A stretch of DNA of 64,000 bases from Cylicocyclus nassatus (GCA_958299035.1 CATQJL010000112.1:19372812-19436811); one strand, 5' to 3'. Counted from the first letter of the stretch, positions 44,701 through 57,265 are shown. Notes: generated by a model not told the origin, from the letters alone. A program made the numbers and translations.

Positions 44701-46400
44701 CATTGAAGGCAGGGTCCGGAAAGAAAGTCGAATTTGGGATTTTGTGCTTACCTGGGCCTATTTGCTATGCTGAATCCTAAAATCAACACTGGAGAGCGCG
44801 AAAACGGCGAAAAAGGACACTAACGCCTAGGGAAATCAGTGGGCGGGATCTTCCTCACTATAAATTCAGGGTCCCAGCTTCCAGCGCGAACTTTCCGGTT
44901 CCGATTTCAAGTCGCATTCGCACTTGACCTGTGGAGATGTCAGGGCGGCTAGGGGAGCTGAAGTTAAAGCCTTTTCTCGCCGCTTTCGCGCTCTCCAGTG
45001 TGGGTTTTCGGACTAAGCATAGCGAATAAGCCCGGGTAAGCACAAAATCTCAAAATCGGCTTCTTGCCGGAACACTGCCTTTAAGCGTTCCATGCAAGAG
45101 ACACTTACCAAGTGACATCCGTTTCCCAGCCTAAGCCTTTGCGCTCCTTGGTGTATGCATCCCACGTACGAAGAGCAGGCTGGCTCCATTGTCACAAGAA
45201 CATAGTGTTGCGCTTAAAAAGTGAACATGAGATACTGGAAGCACAACTTTCATCTCACCTGCATCGCTCTCAATAAAAGTTAAACAACTGCCTTGTTGCC
45301 ATAGCCTTGCCGCTTTCCTGAATATATCTCTTGTTCTACTGTCTGAAAACATTTTTGACTGATTTCAATTCTGTGGATGATTGAATGATCATACCTACCT
45401 ATCGCATCAGTAAATGCGTAATACAGAGTGTCGTCTGGCCACTGGTAATTAACCCAGTGCTTCCAGTTCAAAGCTTGTCGTTTACTTCTGTCCAATTCCA
45501 TATGAACATCGTTTCCGAGAATTGCTTCGGCCTGTTGACTGAAAGTCGATGTTGAGAGAAGCACTTGCTTAGAGTCGAACTCTTACGGAGTTAAAATTAT
45601 GTCACTCTGATACAAAAGGTCTCCAATCTGTGCCTGTGCGTTGACTTGCTCGATGGTACTGTTACCATGTTCCGCATGTTGTATGGGTTGCAATTCCTGT
45701 AGAAACCTCTCAATTCAGCTAGAAATAACTCCACATCTATTCACACAATTCACCGGAGATTCCGCAGGATAAGCAAAAGTTTGCAGTGGTTCCGCAGGAC
45801 ACTGTTTACCATTGCAAAAGTGGAAAGGTTGAAAATAGGTACTTCCGCAAGATGTTCACGTCAGAGTTGAAACTTCCGCAGAACTCTGTACAAAGCTGGA
45901 AAATTTCGAAAAATGCCAACGATTCCGCAGCACTTTGACAGTACTTCCGCAGGGGCAAGGTTCGAATCTTGGTTAGGTGTTCTCTTTTGCTGTTTTCGTT
46001 CTGAACGCTTCCGAAATTTCCGTAACACGCTTGCGGAGCTTCCGCAGGAGACCGGCAGAGCTTCCCCATCCTGCGGAATTTCCGGTAAACTGTGTGAGCC
46101 ATATGAGCAAACTCTTTAAAATACCGCCTCAATCCTTTGGAGAATTTCCTCCCGTTGAGGACTCAGTCGCAGTTCCTCTTTGATTTCATCCGCATGTGCT
46201 TGCAACATTTCATGGTTGGCAAGAACCTCAGCCTTGTTCACGGTCTGGAACACACTATAGAAGAAAGCGTAAAGCAGAAGTTGTATTAGCTAATAGCTCA
46301 CTAGTGGTATCTCACTTAAGGCCCTGTCAATCCTTTCGACAACGGTTTCTGCAGCACCGTCACCAGCAAGTAAAAGTGGAAGAAAAAGGAACAACGACAT
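41721..46400 (-). CDS. Secreted astacin metalloprotease with EGF and CUB domains, right copy, 13 exons
   Basis: Exons, minus strand: 46400-46302, 46244-46125, 45696-45587, 45538-45399, 45342-45259, 45212-45109, 43561-43356, 43305-43166, 43127-42313, 42264-42136, 42083-41959, 41910-41798, 41725-41721. They sum to 2190 nt, 729 aa, phases consistent. Domain order as in the left copy: signal peptide, propeptide with KRQ site, protease with HELGHALGMYH and SIMNY, linker, EGF, CUB. Exon 9 is 63 nt longer, from extra RPxRPTTA octapeptides. The last intron has a normal GT donor (ATGG|GTACGT). Intron 6 is ~1.5 kb, without the mariner-type element found on the left. It also has HT in place of HE after the zinc site. 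Convergent with the left copy across the gap. Confidence 0.9.
42436..42645 (-). repeat. 24 bp coding minisatellite in astacin exon 9 (right)
   Basis: On the plus strand it reads as repeated GGTTGGGCGGGAAGGCCTGG plus CTGT. It encodes seven to eight RPxRPTTA-type octapeptides. All frames across it are open on both strands. Confidence 0.85.
43740..43872. repeat. Long hairpin in astacin intron 6 (right)
   Basis: Counterpart of 32717-32849; the stems are slightly less perfect (one insertion, GTTAGTTACC). Confidence 0.7.
44707..45080. mobile_element. TTAA MITE in astacin intron 6 (right)
   Basis: Counterpart of 31534-31905, flanked by TTGA and TTAA, with ends AGGCAGGGTCCGG and CCGGAACACTGCCT. Confidence 0.7.
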
Positions 46401-46411
46401 TCTGTAAAACA

Positions 46412-47214
46412 TTGTTTTTGGACTGAAATCTAAATATTTGAGGATGGCAAAGAAAGTCAATGTTTCACAACTTTAATTAACTTTGATATACAATAACATA
46501 GTACCCGTGTCTTTATCTGTGCATGGGTTTGAGTATAACAAAATGTTATGAAAATGTAATGTAATAAAATGTGGTCTTTATTAGCTTGCCGCATAAGTTC
46601 TGACAGATGCGCATTTTTCAAATTCAAAATAGTATAACCTGTTTCGGAGGCGACTTTTTCAATGATCTTGGTTCAATGGAATGGGAATTATTTTGGCCAA
46701 CAGAAGGCGTATCTTTGCCAGAAACTCCATTGAAAAAGAAAAATCCAAAAATTTTGCAATAAAACTGTATTTGTTTGATACGGTAGTGCTCCCTTTAAAG
46801 GAGTGGCAGACATATTCAGTAATCTTTGATAGATGCCAAAAATTTCGAAGATTATTTTGTGCAAAAAAAAACACATAGGGTTATTAATGTCAAGAATTTT
46901 CCAAATAAACGGTTTTTGACCTCACATTATTACATGTATGACGTGCCTATTTTTGGTTCATGAAATCTTTACATTTACGTTGAGCTGTGAAAGTAAATGT
47001 AATTGGTGCATATGTTCTCTAGCTTTTGCTTTACTATAGAACTTTCAACGTTGAAATCAAGGATTGTCTCTGCTCATAGGAAGGTGCTTGCACAACATTT
47101 ATTTGAAAAAATACCCTTCGACAATCCGTGCAAAAGCTAGATCCTTACACCCTCATTCCGTGACGAATACAAGAGTTTGGCTTGGACGGCTCGCTTTGCG
47201 ATTTTCATAAGAAT
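46412..47214. other. Upstream region of the right astacin gene
   Basis: Matches the left upstream region. At about 47108-47125 it shows the uninterrupted site of the 2.3 kb left-arm foldback. No gene is seen. Confidence 0.45.
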
Positions 47215-47445
47215 ACATACAGGGCTTATCAATTGAAGGGTCGGGTGCACCAGCATCTCCACTCCCGTGTGAACTCTGCGTCTCTTCTGCAAAACATGCT
47301 CTCTAATCCTTCCAATCGATTGAGGCTCCGCCTCCACGTTAGCCCTGGGAAAGTGCTCAGAGAGCATGTTCGCGGAAGAGACGCAGAGTCCAATGCGAGA
47401 ATGGAGACCTGATCACCCGACACTTCAATTGATAAGCCTTGTAGA
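47215..47445. mobile_element. Foldback MITE (right)
   Basis: Counterpart of 26825-27050, with inverted halves around ACTCTGCGTCTCTTCTGC and GCGGAAGAGACGCAGAGT. Confidence 0.65.
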
Positions 47446-48401
47446 TATTTTCAAGGTTAAAATGCCTTCGACCGCCTAGAAACTTAGACCTGTAATCGCG
47501 TTAGACTGAGGATTTTAGTAAAGTTCAACATTTGTCGGAAAGATCAAGAAAAGCGTTTCTTAATATTAGAACATTACCGCATCAAAGGCAAAAATCTTTT
47601 TAGACTGCTAACATACTCAAAAAAACGGGCTAGCACTTCCGCAGCAGCTCAATGCTTGCAGACAGACATACAATATCGCATTGTATGGAACTTTGAATCT
47701 AAGTTTTTGGAGGTGAGGAAACGCAAACAGCATTATGAAGTACAGGGAATGTCTGTTATAGGCTATAGGCCGCTCGAGCAAGAGGTGCGGCACACAAACG
47801 TCGGATACGACCCCCTCCCCCAGCATTTTCGTCTGCCTACCGTAGGCATGACATAAATGCTCTACCGAGCATAACTAGTAACATATTCGTAGTTATCATG
47901 TCAAATAATCCCTGTGGGACAAGTTTCAGAGAATTCTGAGCGTTCTCAATGTTGAGCCACCCAAATGAAGTGGCCATTTTCAAACATAGTTAACCATATT
48001 TTAAAAGTGCATTAGCTAGCTCTTGTACTCACTACAAAGCACTACTCCATATTTGCCTATACCGTGTATCCTGCTTCAAACAACCATCAAACTCTGGAAT
48101 TAGGAGCCGGCTAAAATCTCATTTGCTCAATTTTTCGCTCACAGTGGTTGTGATTCTAGCAACTACTGCTACAACTAAAGACGAATTTAGCTCTAATCAC
48201 TTTCACAAAAACTATGAGACTTTGGCTATCGAAGTATTTATAAATTGTTCCCTAATTTTCTCGGAGGTAAGTTAATGGGGTGCGACAGAACCTCAGAAAA
48301 GCTATGGCTGGCACATCTTTTTAGGGGTTGTGTAGCATCCCACTAACTTACTTCCAAACCATTCATATACCTGCGTTTTCAATATCGTTGCTACTGCTTA
48401 A

Positions 48402-48621
48402 CACATTGACAACCAAGGCATTTGGCGGACCGCACAACATTTTTTAGACAAAATCACGCGCAATTCAATTTAAAGTACACCTACAGTAACTCTGGAATGC
48501 TGGCAAAAATAGTAAAGGTTGTGTCTAGATCCAGCACAAAAGAAAACTCTCGGAGTGGGCTCAACACAAAATAGTAGCCATTTCAACGATACACATGGTG
48601 TGTCAAGCTGTCGTCAATGTG
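48402..48621. mobile_element. TTAA MITE, CACATTGAC family, right arm only
   Basis: TTAA at 48398-48401 and 48622-48625 flanks CACATTGACAACC ... GTCGTCAATGTG. The left arm has the empty TTAA at 25124-25127 within the same flanks. Ends resemble those of 27273-27583. Confidence 0.85.
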
Positions 48622-49282
48622 TTAACCTTGTTCCTCACACAACAAGAATTTCATATGAATTCGTTTCTTCTAGGGGAAGATATAATCGTAATATTCCTCC
48701 CCTATGCAAATGGAAAATACTGCAGAAATATTGGGTTACGAGAAGATGCTAAGCAGTGAACGGTTAGAAGTTAACCCAGCGATACCAAACATGCCGTAAA
48801 TCATCGGGCTCGTCTTGGAACGCTGATCAAGAATATATGTTTTATGAGTTTATTATCTGCCAAGCGACTCTCTGGAAGAAGTTATGAGCGTTCAAATATG
48901 CGATCTGCCAAGTGTTCGGTGGCGCATGTTCTAGAAAATAGGTTTCAAAAACACTTGTTCAGGTTTTTGAATGTGCTTCTTTCTCGTGGTTGAGTTAACC
49001 ATAGCCACTGTAAATATACGCCATCAGGCTGCCTTTCAAAGAATTATAATCGTCGAAACTCAAAAATTTCTCATATCTGAACGCTCATAACTCCTCCCAG
49101 ATAGTCGCTTGGTAGATAAAAGACATATGATTGATATCAGCGTTTCAAGACGACTTCGCTGATGTACAGCTTTTTTGAAATGGTGGGTCTTTTGACCATG
49201 TCCTCCTAAGTCTGCTTGACCACGTGAATCGTGAGGGAAGGGGACAAGATGTATATCAACGAAACAACCTAATACAAGATGT

Positions 49283-49897
49283 TGTTGTCTCAAAAGTCTT
49301 GTCCGTTTTTTTTTCATCGCTTTAAAACTCACAGAACACCAACCCATGGACGACTTAGGCAACACTTAATTCCGATTTTCGTCATCTTTCTTACAGCTAT
49401 ATTTGCTTTTTGATCTACCATGTCTTTGCAATGTTATCGTCATTGCTTTTTGAGTATCTCACCAGTAACGCCGAATCAGGTTTCAATTCGCAGAAACTTT
49501 TAAAGCTTTCTTGTATTTGCTACAGTTGCGTGTTTCATGACTTTGCTAAAAATTGACACCTCCGAAGAAATAATTTTCTGAAGCTAAAAACAGCAGATTT
49601 GGAAAATCTAAAATCACCTTGTATCCGAGAATGCAATATTTGCTCCATACTTAACCCTTTTTGAGACTTTGGAAGACATTTTTGAAAATTAGCCTAACTT
49701 TGAACAGATAAAGTTAATGGGTGGAGTTTTGGCAATTATCGAAAAAGCGTACAAGATTATGGTTCGAAAATGCATCCATAAGAATGAGAAGGAAAAGCTG
49801 CATCATTTAGAGTACATTTCGAAACTCATTCAGATCCTTATTGTGCGTGGTTTTATAGTGGTTTGAAAAAACCGACAAAACTTTCGAGACAACCTAA
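49283..49897. mobile_element. Mariner-type MITE (right)
   Basis: Counterpart of 23969-24557; its outer end, read inverted, is TTAGGTTGTCTCGAAAGTTT. Confidence 0.65.
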
Positions 49898-50419
49898 CAT
49901 TTGATGATCTAAGCCTCGTTATTTACACCAAAATGATATGAACCTAATTGGTCTTCTCTAGTCTGAGATACTGAAAGCGGAGGACTGGAACAAGCGAGAT
50001 TTTGGCGTGCTCTCAATTCTTTAACTTGGAGCTTATTTGAAGCAGGATTCCCAGTGTGAGCAAAGCAGATTTAGTTCTTTGTATCAAGTGAAAAAGAGGT
50101 AGTTAACTTACAAGAGTAACAAGTTTGAAATTGACCATCTCACTTGGGCAGCTCGATATATGGAAACCTCAGAGATCGCCGAAACTTGGACCACAGGATT
50201 TTTTTGACGTACTAACTACGAGAACTATGCTTTTATGCTTTTATAAATCTCACATCAATGTGCTAGTATTTTGCGATGGGCCTATCTGACTGTTAATGAA
50301 TATCAAGTCATCGCTACATATACCAAAATCGTCTTGATAACGATCCCCCAACCCCTGACCTCTCAATAGCCCCCCCCCCAAGTGTGGCGTGCCACGCCCC
50401 ACGCTTGACCTTGGTTATA

Positions 50420-51154
50420 GCTTACCTGATGGAAGACCAAAGGGAGGGCGGCCCTTAAGCGAAATGGTTTGGGTTTATATACTTTCGTACATATGTGTTT
50501 GATGTACTTTTATTATTTCAAACATCGTTTACCACTTAAAAACATAACATCTCACCGCTGTAATGTATGAAGCTATACAAATAAAGCCACAAAGGATTAC
50601 TTTTGGCTTAGTCCGTCAAGCAGTTTCATTGTTCAGTTCCAGTAGAATATAATAACAACCATACAATCTTAATGCAGCTCTCAAAATTGTAGTATCAAGC
50701 GTTTGAGTTTGATTAGTTCTCAGCAATTTATTTGCATAATTGGTGGCCGAAATGTGTATTTTTGGCTTCTGTTCTACTATGAGTACGTATGGTCTGCTAT
50801 TCTCTGCTATCTCGTTCTGGAGAAGCGCAGCCAACATGCAAAGGTTAGTCAAAGACTGTGGACCCATAAATTGGGAGTACATAATCGTATTCGCGGATGT
50901 TGTTTCCACATCTCCCTCCCACGTTGCTGAGTACAAATCCACTTACACTTCTTTCATAACATGTCGTCAAATACTATTACTGCAGTTATTTCACTCGAAG
51001 TTTATAATTTTTTCATTGTTTATGGAATGGCCTCTTATCACTTTCTCAGAAGCAACCTTGATTTTGCCTTGAGGAAACTGAATATGAGTGTTGGCCCAAT
51101 ACCGGGTCCACTTTCATGAGCTTTTTTGATCAACATGCATGTATTTCGTTTCTA
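50420..51154. other. Arm sequence without a recognisable gene
   Basis: Counterpart of 22735-23466. Open frames here do not share a reading frame with the left arm over their length. Confidence 0.45.
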
Positions 51155-51780
51155 TTAGGGTGTTCGAGAAGTAATGGGACACTTCAACTTTTTTGCATCT
51201 TCGATGTTATTTTGTGATAACAATAAACAACCAGCATTCAAAATACATTTGTATAAAGTGATCTTCGCATGTTATCCTGGCAGCAACCTGCAGCTCAAAT
51301 CATACAGTCCTTTGCGCGGCGCATCAAGAAGTCAGACAGACTTTCTGAACGCCATCCGAATTTGTACTGCAGTAACTTGAAGTCCTTGGGCATATGATAT
51401 ACCATTAAAAAGTGCTTTTCAAGCTCTTCTTGATTATTGCTTGAACCTGCAGAAATCTCTCATCATTTCATATAGAAGAGGCAGATTATCCGTAAAATTG
51501 CAATAATTGGCGCAGGTTTTCCAGACTAAAAACGTGTTTGGCCCACAATTTTTGAATGCGAGGTTTCCTCGAGGTAATATGCGTAAGTATGGATAGAGCA
51601 TGAAAAGCTCTATCAGATGTCGTCCGTTAAAGGTGAACGCATTCGAACATCTCGATGAGAAAAGAGATAATATGTCACCTTTATTTAATGCTATATCTTC
51701 TGTTGCAAGCGTTGGGATCGTCGCTATCGTGGATTTGTCGACAGTTCCTCAACTCATTGCAGCGCATATATTGCAGCAGT
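51155..51780. mobile_element. Mariner-type element, truncated (right)
   Basis: Begins TTAGGGTGTTCGAGAAGTAA after TA and matches the inverse of 22130-22734. The other half and the adjoining micro-gene element are missing, and the sequence passes directly to CACATGTGGTCATATGAAAT. Confidence 0.65.
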
Positions 51781-51892
51781 TTCACATGTGGTCATATGAA
51801 ATGACTTGACTCTACGAGTATTCGTACAAAAAGTATAAGTCGGCCACGAAGGTGTGAAGTTATCTCCCCGAGCTACTTCTGCTCAGGGCCCA

Positions 51893-52380
51893 GCACGAGA
51901 GTGACAAATGGACATCGGTGAAATGACTTCGCCTACTATCAATTTTTATTATCTCCCACTTGACCCGCCAGCTGCGCAGGTTGTTGTTCGATTGGAGCGT
52001 GCTTTCTTTCTCAAAGGATCGGCGTCGTTGCTATTTCAATCCTAGTAAGAAGGAGAGGAGGAATTTCAAAATCAAAATGTTACTTTATAGATTTATGTAA
52101 AAATTTTGAAGAACTTATATGGCAAGGAAGTTTTGCCTACCTCAGTTGGGCACATGGTGGGCGAAAAAGTAGGCACGCCTTTTATTCACTTAAGTTTACT
52201 TCTTCCTTAGTCCAACTACGCGTACACGCACCAAATTCCGTTCCACATCGTTATCTGTGTCTTGCAAACGATCAGTTCTATCATTTTTGTGGTATTGAGG
52301 AATTTCAAAAGCTTACCACAACCTCCAGTCACATAATTTTTCTACAATACTCTGCACTATGCTCCTTCTAGTCCATGTCG
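51893..52380. mobile_element. hAT-family fragment (right)
   Basis: Starts CAGGGCCCAGCACGAGAGTG, close to the hAT end at 8843. Internal sections match 19990-20505 inverted. The second end is unclear. Confidence 0.5.
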
Positions 52381-52754
52381 GTTTACACTCCATTCTTAGT
52401 CAAGACGTTATTCGTGCACTGTTTTAATAAATAAAAAACTTTGGGTTTCCGAAGGTGGCGCGCGAGCGGTCGTGTTTTTGCATGTCAGTCATGCAACAAC
52501 TTGTCGACAGAATGTATCGTTTGTTCCCCAGCAAGATTCCCATAGGTACCACGTCATCTCGCTGCCTTTCGCACTTTTGAACGTGTTAACCTCGGGCATT
52601 TCCGTTGAAATCTCAGGGGAAACGTGTCAAAAAGAGCGAAAGGCAGCGTCGCACCACGTACGCACGCAGGTTCACATGGGAACTTCTGTGGGGTGCAGAC
52701 GGTACCTCCATCTATGTACACTATGCAAAACGATAAACGTGTCGATGTTTTGCA

Positions 52755-52945
52755 GTTATAGCTACGGGGCATGAAGTTTTTGTAGGGGGTAAATGGGCAT
52801 GCTGATTACGAAAATAAAACGGGAATAAGGAATTGACATGTGAAAGTGTGTACAGGGAAAGGTTGTACAGGAATAGAGGCGGTGACCATTATCACTATGT
52901 TTTGAGCACAGGGCCGGGCGAAGCCAGGTATGCCAGCTAGTATGT
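52755..52945 (+). mobile_element. Helitron-like fragment (right)
   Basis: Contains GGTAAATGGGCATGCTGATT, ACAGGGCCGGGCGAAGCCAG and CCAGCTAGT, the tail of the family at 57341-57657. Confidence 0.5.
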
Positions 52946-52977
52946 GCAATTTCTGGTAAGCCTCTGTGATAGATATA

Positions 52978-53194
52978 CCCTAATTTCACGCGTACAAGGC
53001 GCGGGGCGGTCCTAGCTTTCATCGAGCTGCTCAGCCGCCCCAACGTGTTTTAAGAAGCGATCCTTATGCCGCACGATTTGTCAGGCAAAACGCAGCACGG
53101 TATGGGGTTCCTTTGGTTGCGAAGTCCTTTGCTGTGTTCGGGCTGGTCGATGAAAGCTAGTACCACCCCGCGCCTTGTACGCGTGAAATTAGGG
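52978..53194. mobile_element. 215 bp TA-flanked MITE, copy 1
   Basis: TA at 52976-52977 and 53195-53196 flanks CCCTAATTTCACGCGTACAA ... and its inverse. Most of the element is inverted repeat. The left arm has the empty site (GCAAAGTACGTCTATC, near 19624-19639). Confidence 0.85.
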
Positions 53195-53207
53195 TAACTT
53201 GCAAAAA

Positions 53208-53345
53208 GCTACGCATTTTTATGAATGAGCTTCAAAAGAATCCTAAATAGTGATTTTGTGCATGCGCGCATGCACGCGCCAAATGCAGAAAATCATGTTT
53301 GGGATTCTTTTAGAACTTATTCATAAAAATGCGTAGTTTTTCAAA
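53208..53345. repeat. Hairpin insertion, right arm only
   Basis: AAGCTACGCATTTTTATGAA and TCAAAAGAATCC return inverted as GGATTCTTTTAGAACTTA and TTCATAAAAATGCGTAGT around a GCATGCGCGCATGC centre. The left arm has just AACTACGCATTTTGC. Confidence 0.7.
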
Positions 53346-53395
53346 ATTACATTTATCCTACAGAGACAAATGGTCCAGTCGTCAGCGTGTAAATT

Positions 53396-53553
53396 TAGTG
53401 TGCTAACGGTGCCGAGACTTTGCGGTGAGATTTGCGCGTGAACAAATAGCTACGCCTGACATGCCGCAATCTGCGCAAGTAGCCTGCATCACAGGCGTAG
53501 CTCCTTGTTCACGCGCAATTTTACCGCATTTTCTCGGCACCGCAAGCATACTA
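53396..53553. repeat. Short hairpin element upstream of the EF-hand gene (right)
   Basis: Counterpart of 19391-19551. Confidence 0.65.
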
Positions 53554-53827
53554 TATTGAGCGAACAATCCATAAGACTGCAATCTTTGAAAGATCCGACA
53601 CTTTTAGGACAATCTGATATTATGGTCACCACTAAACAAGCGAACCAAATCTTATCAAATCCAACATCACATTCGTGTTTCTTAATTCCGCGCTAAACAA
53701 CTTTTTCTTCCAATCTTGCAGCCTCGCATCTCGCATCCGATAGTTAATCGACAGCTATCGGCAAACAGCAATCGCGGCGACAGACGGGTCGCCGCCGCTC
53801 CTTTGTAGACGTCGCCGTTTTCGAGAT

Positions 53828-56800
53828 ATGGTGAGCGTTCGTCTCCCGACTATTGATTTCCGTATAAGGAATTTCGTTTGAGCTTATTAAACGCAACTAA
53901 CCTTTTCATATTTCAGACTGAATTCTTCACACATAAACAAATCGATGGTAAGCGTTATTTTATTCTTTTGTCTAAATTTCCACTCAATTACTTGTATTTT
54001 TCTTACTTAAATGCATTATGTCTCTCTAATTCTTAACAATTGATCAGCTAGATCTTCTTGTTAGAGGAAAACTTCACCAGTTTTGGGTTGTGTTCTCTTC
54101 AATAATTACTATCTGCTTTAGAAGGCCTCCCATGCATGTTCTAAATATCTTACTTTGTCCTTATAGAGCAAATGCACCTGTTTTGGGATGTGTTCTCTCA
54201 AAAACTATTACTGCATTCAAAAGCCTCCTCTGTCTGATCCAAATACCTCTTTTTTTCTTGCCCATATATTATTTTGCACCGAAAGTTCATTCGCACCATT
54301 TTCAAAAAATCGTAACTTCTTCCTCTTACATCAATCTTGCAAATAATATTTGGAAGTGCAAAGCATATACTTTCTAAGGACACTTTGGCCTTTTACTAAG
54401 TTTTGATTGCAGAGATAAAGTTGAGAGAAGGAAATCACTTTAATTTCAGAATTTTGGGGCAAGCCCGTTAAAAAATCCAAAATTGTGCCATAATATTCAA
54501 AACAGGCAACTAAGGTTTTCTGATCTCTTCTTTCTAGCAGAGCAAATTTCGTGCTGACCAAGCCTTTTTGGAAAAAGTTATGATTCCCGAGAAGTGCCAA
54601 AAAAAAGTTTCTCGAGAAAATTGATTTTATTACATTTTTTCTCATAAATCGTAACTTTCTAAAGAACAGCTTAAACAGCACTGATCTTCCTCCGTTCAAA
54701 GGGAGAGGCTCAAATAATCTAGGGTACAGTCTGTTTTAGATTTTATGGCACAATTGCGGAATTTTCAACGGACTTGTCTCGAAATTCGTAATTGAAGTGA
54801 TTTTCCTTTTCCAGTTTTATCTCTGCAATCAAAGCTTGGTAAAGTGCAGGCAAAGTGCCCTTAGAAAAAGTTTTTTTTAGAAATGGTGCGAACGAACTCT
54901 CGGTTCAACCTAATGGAAGAAAAATCACCTATTTTGGGTTTTCACCTTTTTAAAAATCATTTCTCTATTTTAACGCTCCTTTACCTGATCCAAATATCTC
55001 GTTTATTCTCTTGACCATATATAAGATCCTATTTTTTCCCCAAATACTGGTACGATCTGTTTGCGCAAACATCTTAAGCGCAAGATTTATTTGTCGTATC
55101 TCAGCAAAAAATCCTGTCGATAAACCCACTGTAGGATTGTCGTTGCTTCTTAGGCTTTTAATCTGTCTAAAATGCCATCATATTCTCTGCAAAGAAGTCT
55201 TGCACAGATGAATCTGATTGGTCCAAAAGTGCTAGGGAAAACAATTAAAAATTCAATAATTAGCTGAATTTTGTCTTTTTTTATATTTAGATAGAAAATC
55301 AGCTCTTAAAGGAGAAAACCACCAATGATTGAATTTTCCCTCAAAATTGGTTGCCTATCCTTTTTTTTAGAAATCCGTGAATGTTTCAATATGTACAGCC
55401 AAGATGGAATTGTACACTCCGTGCCACAATTGCGATGTATCCTGAGGAGTCTTGGCTATTCACCAACTGCAGCAAAAACTAATGAATATTTCAAGAAAGC
55501 AAGTAAGTGTGATTATAAATATACTAGGTTGGTCCAAGAGTTCGTTTCCACCATTTATGAAAAATCTCATCTTCTCTATCTGAATGGAATTGCATGGCAA
55601 ATATGTTATTATTAGTTGATTTCCTTATCCTGAAGTGGCAGACAAGATAGAAAAAAAATGTGATAGAGCAACAATCTACAAGATAGTGCAAAAGTTCGAT
55701 CCACGTGAAGTTTGGCACAAGAATTCAAAGAATATTAAATACCCAAAATTTAGATTCCCATTTAGAATGATCCTCGAGCTCCCAATTTGGTCAAGCATAT
55801 GCTGTACGCATCGATAGTCATATGTACATACACTTGACGTATTTTCTCAATAATTGGAAATCGAAGATGGAACTAGGCCAAAAATTTAAAATGTTGCGTT
55901 CTTCTGGTTTTTTTAGAAGGCTGAAGATTTGTTATGCTTCCGGAGTTTAGTAGCATATAATTATCCATGTCGGGACAATTCAGCATTGCTTTTGTTGAAA
56001 TACAAAACTTCGTTTTCTCAACTTCTAGATTTGAAAAAAATCACAGCAAGTATATATGTATGCATAGTTGATGTAAAAAGACTTTCTTGAGCAAGTCGGA
56101 GCTTTGTAGGATTTTTTGAACAGAGATCCGACTTTTGGTTTGCAAATTTTTAAATTTTTCTTCTCAACTTGTCGTGTATGAAAACCTCAGATTATTTGCA
56201 GAAAAAAAATGCAAGAGATTCGAGATTTTAGGTAATTTTGAGCAAGCTCAACAAACGCTCAAATATAGATTTTAGGACTTTTCTACTGCTCGCAAAGTTT
56301 GTGCTGGTCGAGAGTCATTGGGAAGAATTACATCTGTGAAACAATACAAACCGGCCAAATTGATTTCTTCATTTTTCTTTTGAATCATAAAATCTAATTA
56401 AAACATTCGATTAGCACATATTTTGCTCAATCCTCTATAATGTGTTTTAGTTTGGTGACAAGTCTTCTTCATGTATTTTTTCTCTGTCACTTGTGTTTAG
56501 AAGAATGCTTCAAAATTTTCGACGCTAAATAATTTTCTTACTCGAGAAAAAACTTGTGTCAAGCAATCATCTAAATTGAAGAAGGATGGAACTTTTTTTT
56601 TGAATTGGTGCAAATGAACTTTTGGACCAATTTATATGTATTTGGTTTCCGCCAACATTGGGCTCTGCTTCGATTCTATAGTGGCTACCAACATTTCGCC
56701 TAAACTTTTTGACAGTGTGTATATACAGAAAAGCCTATGGACTTCGCAACATTTCTTGAAATTGCCAAGGAGGAGCACAACAGTGGTGATGAACTTACGG

Positions 56801-57265
56801 AGATTATAAAGGCACTACGAGGTCTAGACAGGTTTGTGAGACAATTTAAAATTGTCATCTTCAAATAAAGCATTATTGAAAATTAACGAAACCTTGTACT
56901 GAAAGTTTACTGAAGTTTATAAATGCGTAAGCTTAAACGCGCAATCGCTAAGCACGACGGCGCCCCGCGCGCTCCGCAGATTGTTGGGCTGTTAGCATTG
57001 GCGCACGTTATCTCAACTCTGCCATTTTTTTCCATAATCATACGATTTTCTATTCCAGAGACAATAAACGATCCATACCGGCAAAGGAATTGCGAGCAAT
57101 TTTGTCATCGATTGGAGAGCGAATGAGTCATCAGGAGATTGATAACCTCTTGAGTCAGGTCGGAAAATCCTAATTAGGTCAAAGAAATTCATCATGTGTT
57201 TTTTTTAGGTCGCTGTCGGAGGTGTCGTGCCACATCAGAAGCTCATTGAATACATTTCGAAATAA
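53828..57265 (+). CDS. Calmodulin-like EF-hand protein (CALML4-like), right copy, 6 exons
   Basis: Exons: 53828-53830 (ATG only), 53917-53947, 55371-55502, 56729-56831, 57059-57158, 57209-57265. They sum to 426 nt, 141 aa. Donors include ATG|GTGAGC and GCAA|GTAAGT; acceptors include TATTTCAG and TTTTTTTTAG, with phases 0, 1, 1, 2, 0. Four EF-like helices are seen (EIRECFNMY, DFATFLEIAKEE, IPAKELRAILSS, HQKLIEYISK). Ca2+ ligands are largely lost in loops 1, 2 and 4. Length and order match CALML4, which in vertebrates serves as a myosin-7 light chain; the role here is inferred from resemblance only. Other options are a myosin essential light chain or a nematode-specific calmodulin-like protein. 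A Helitron-like insertion begins 76 bases past the stop. Confidence 0.88.
54269..54913. mobile_element. Mariner-type element remnant in EF-hand gene intron 2 (right)
   Basis: Counterpart of 18038-18678; ends TTTTGCACCGAAAGTTCATT and, inverted, TTAGGTTGAACCGAGAGTTC. Confidence 0.6.
55524..56633. mobile_element. Mariner-type element remnant in EF-hand gene intron 3 (right)
   Basis: Starts CTAGGTTGGTCCAAGAGTTC after TA and ends, inverted, with AAATTGGTCCAAAAGTTCAT. Counterpart of 16265-17435. Confidence 0.6.

Larger units (their letters stand above)
47757..50419. mobile_element. Foldback DNA element, TATAACC family, copy 2 (right)
   Basis: Counterpart of 23467-25743, ending GGTCAAG-inverse CTTGACCTTGGTTATA. 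It contains a TTAA element (48402-48621) not found on the left and the shared mariner-type element (49283-49897). Confidence 0.6.
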
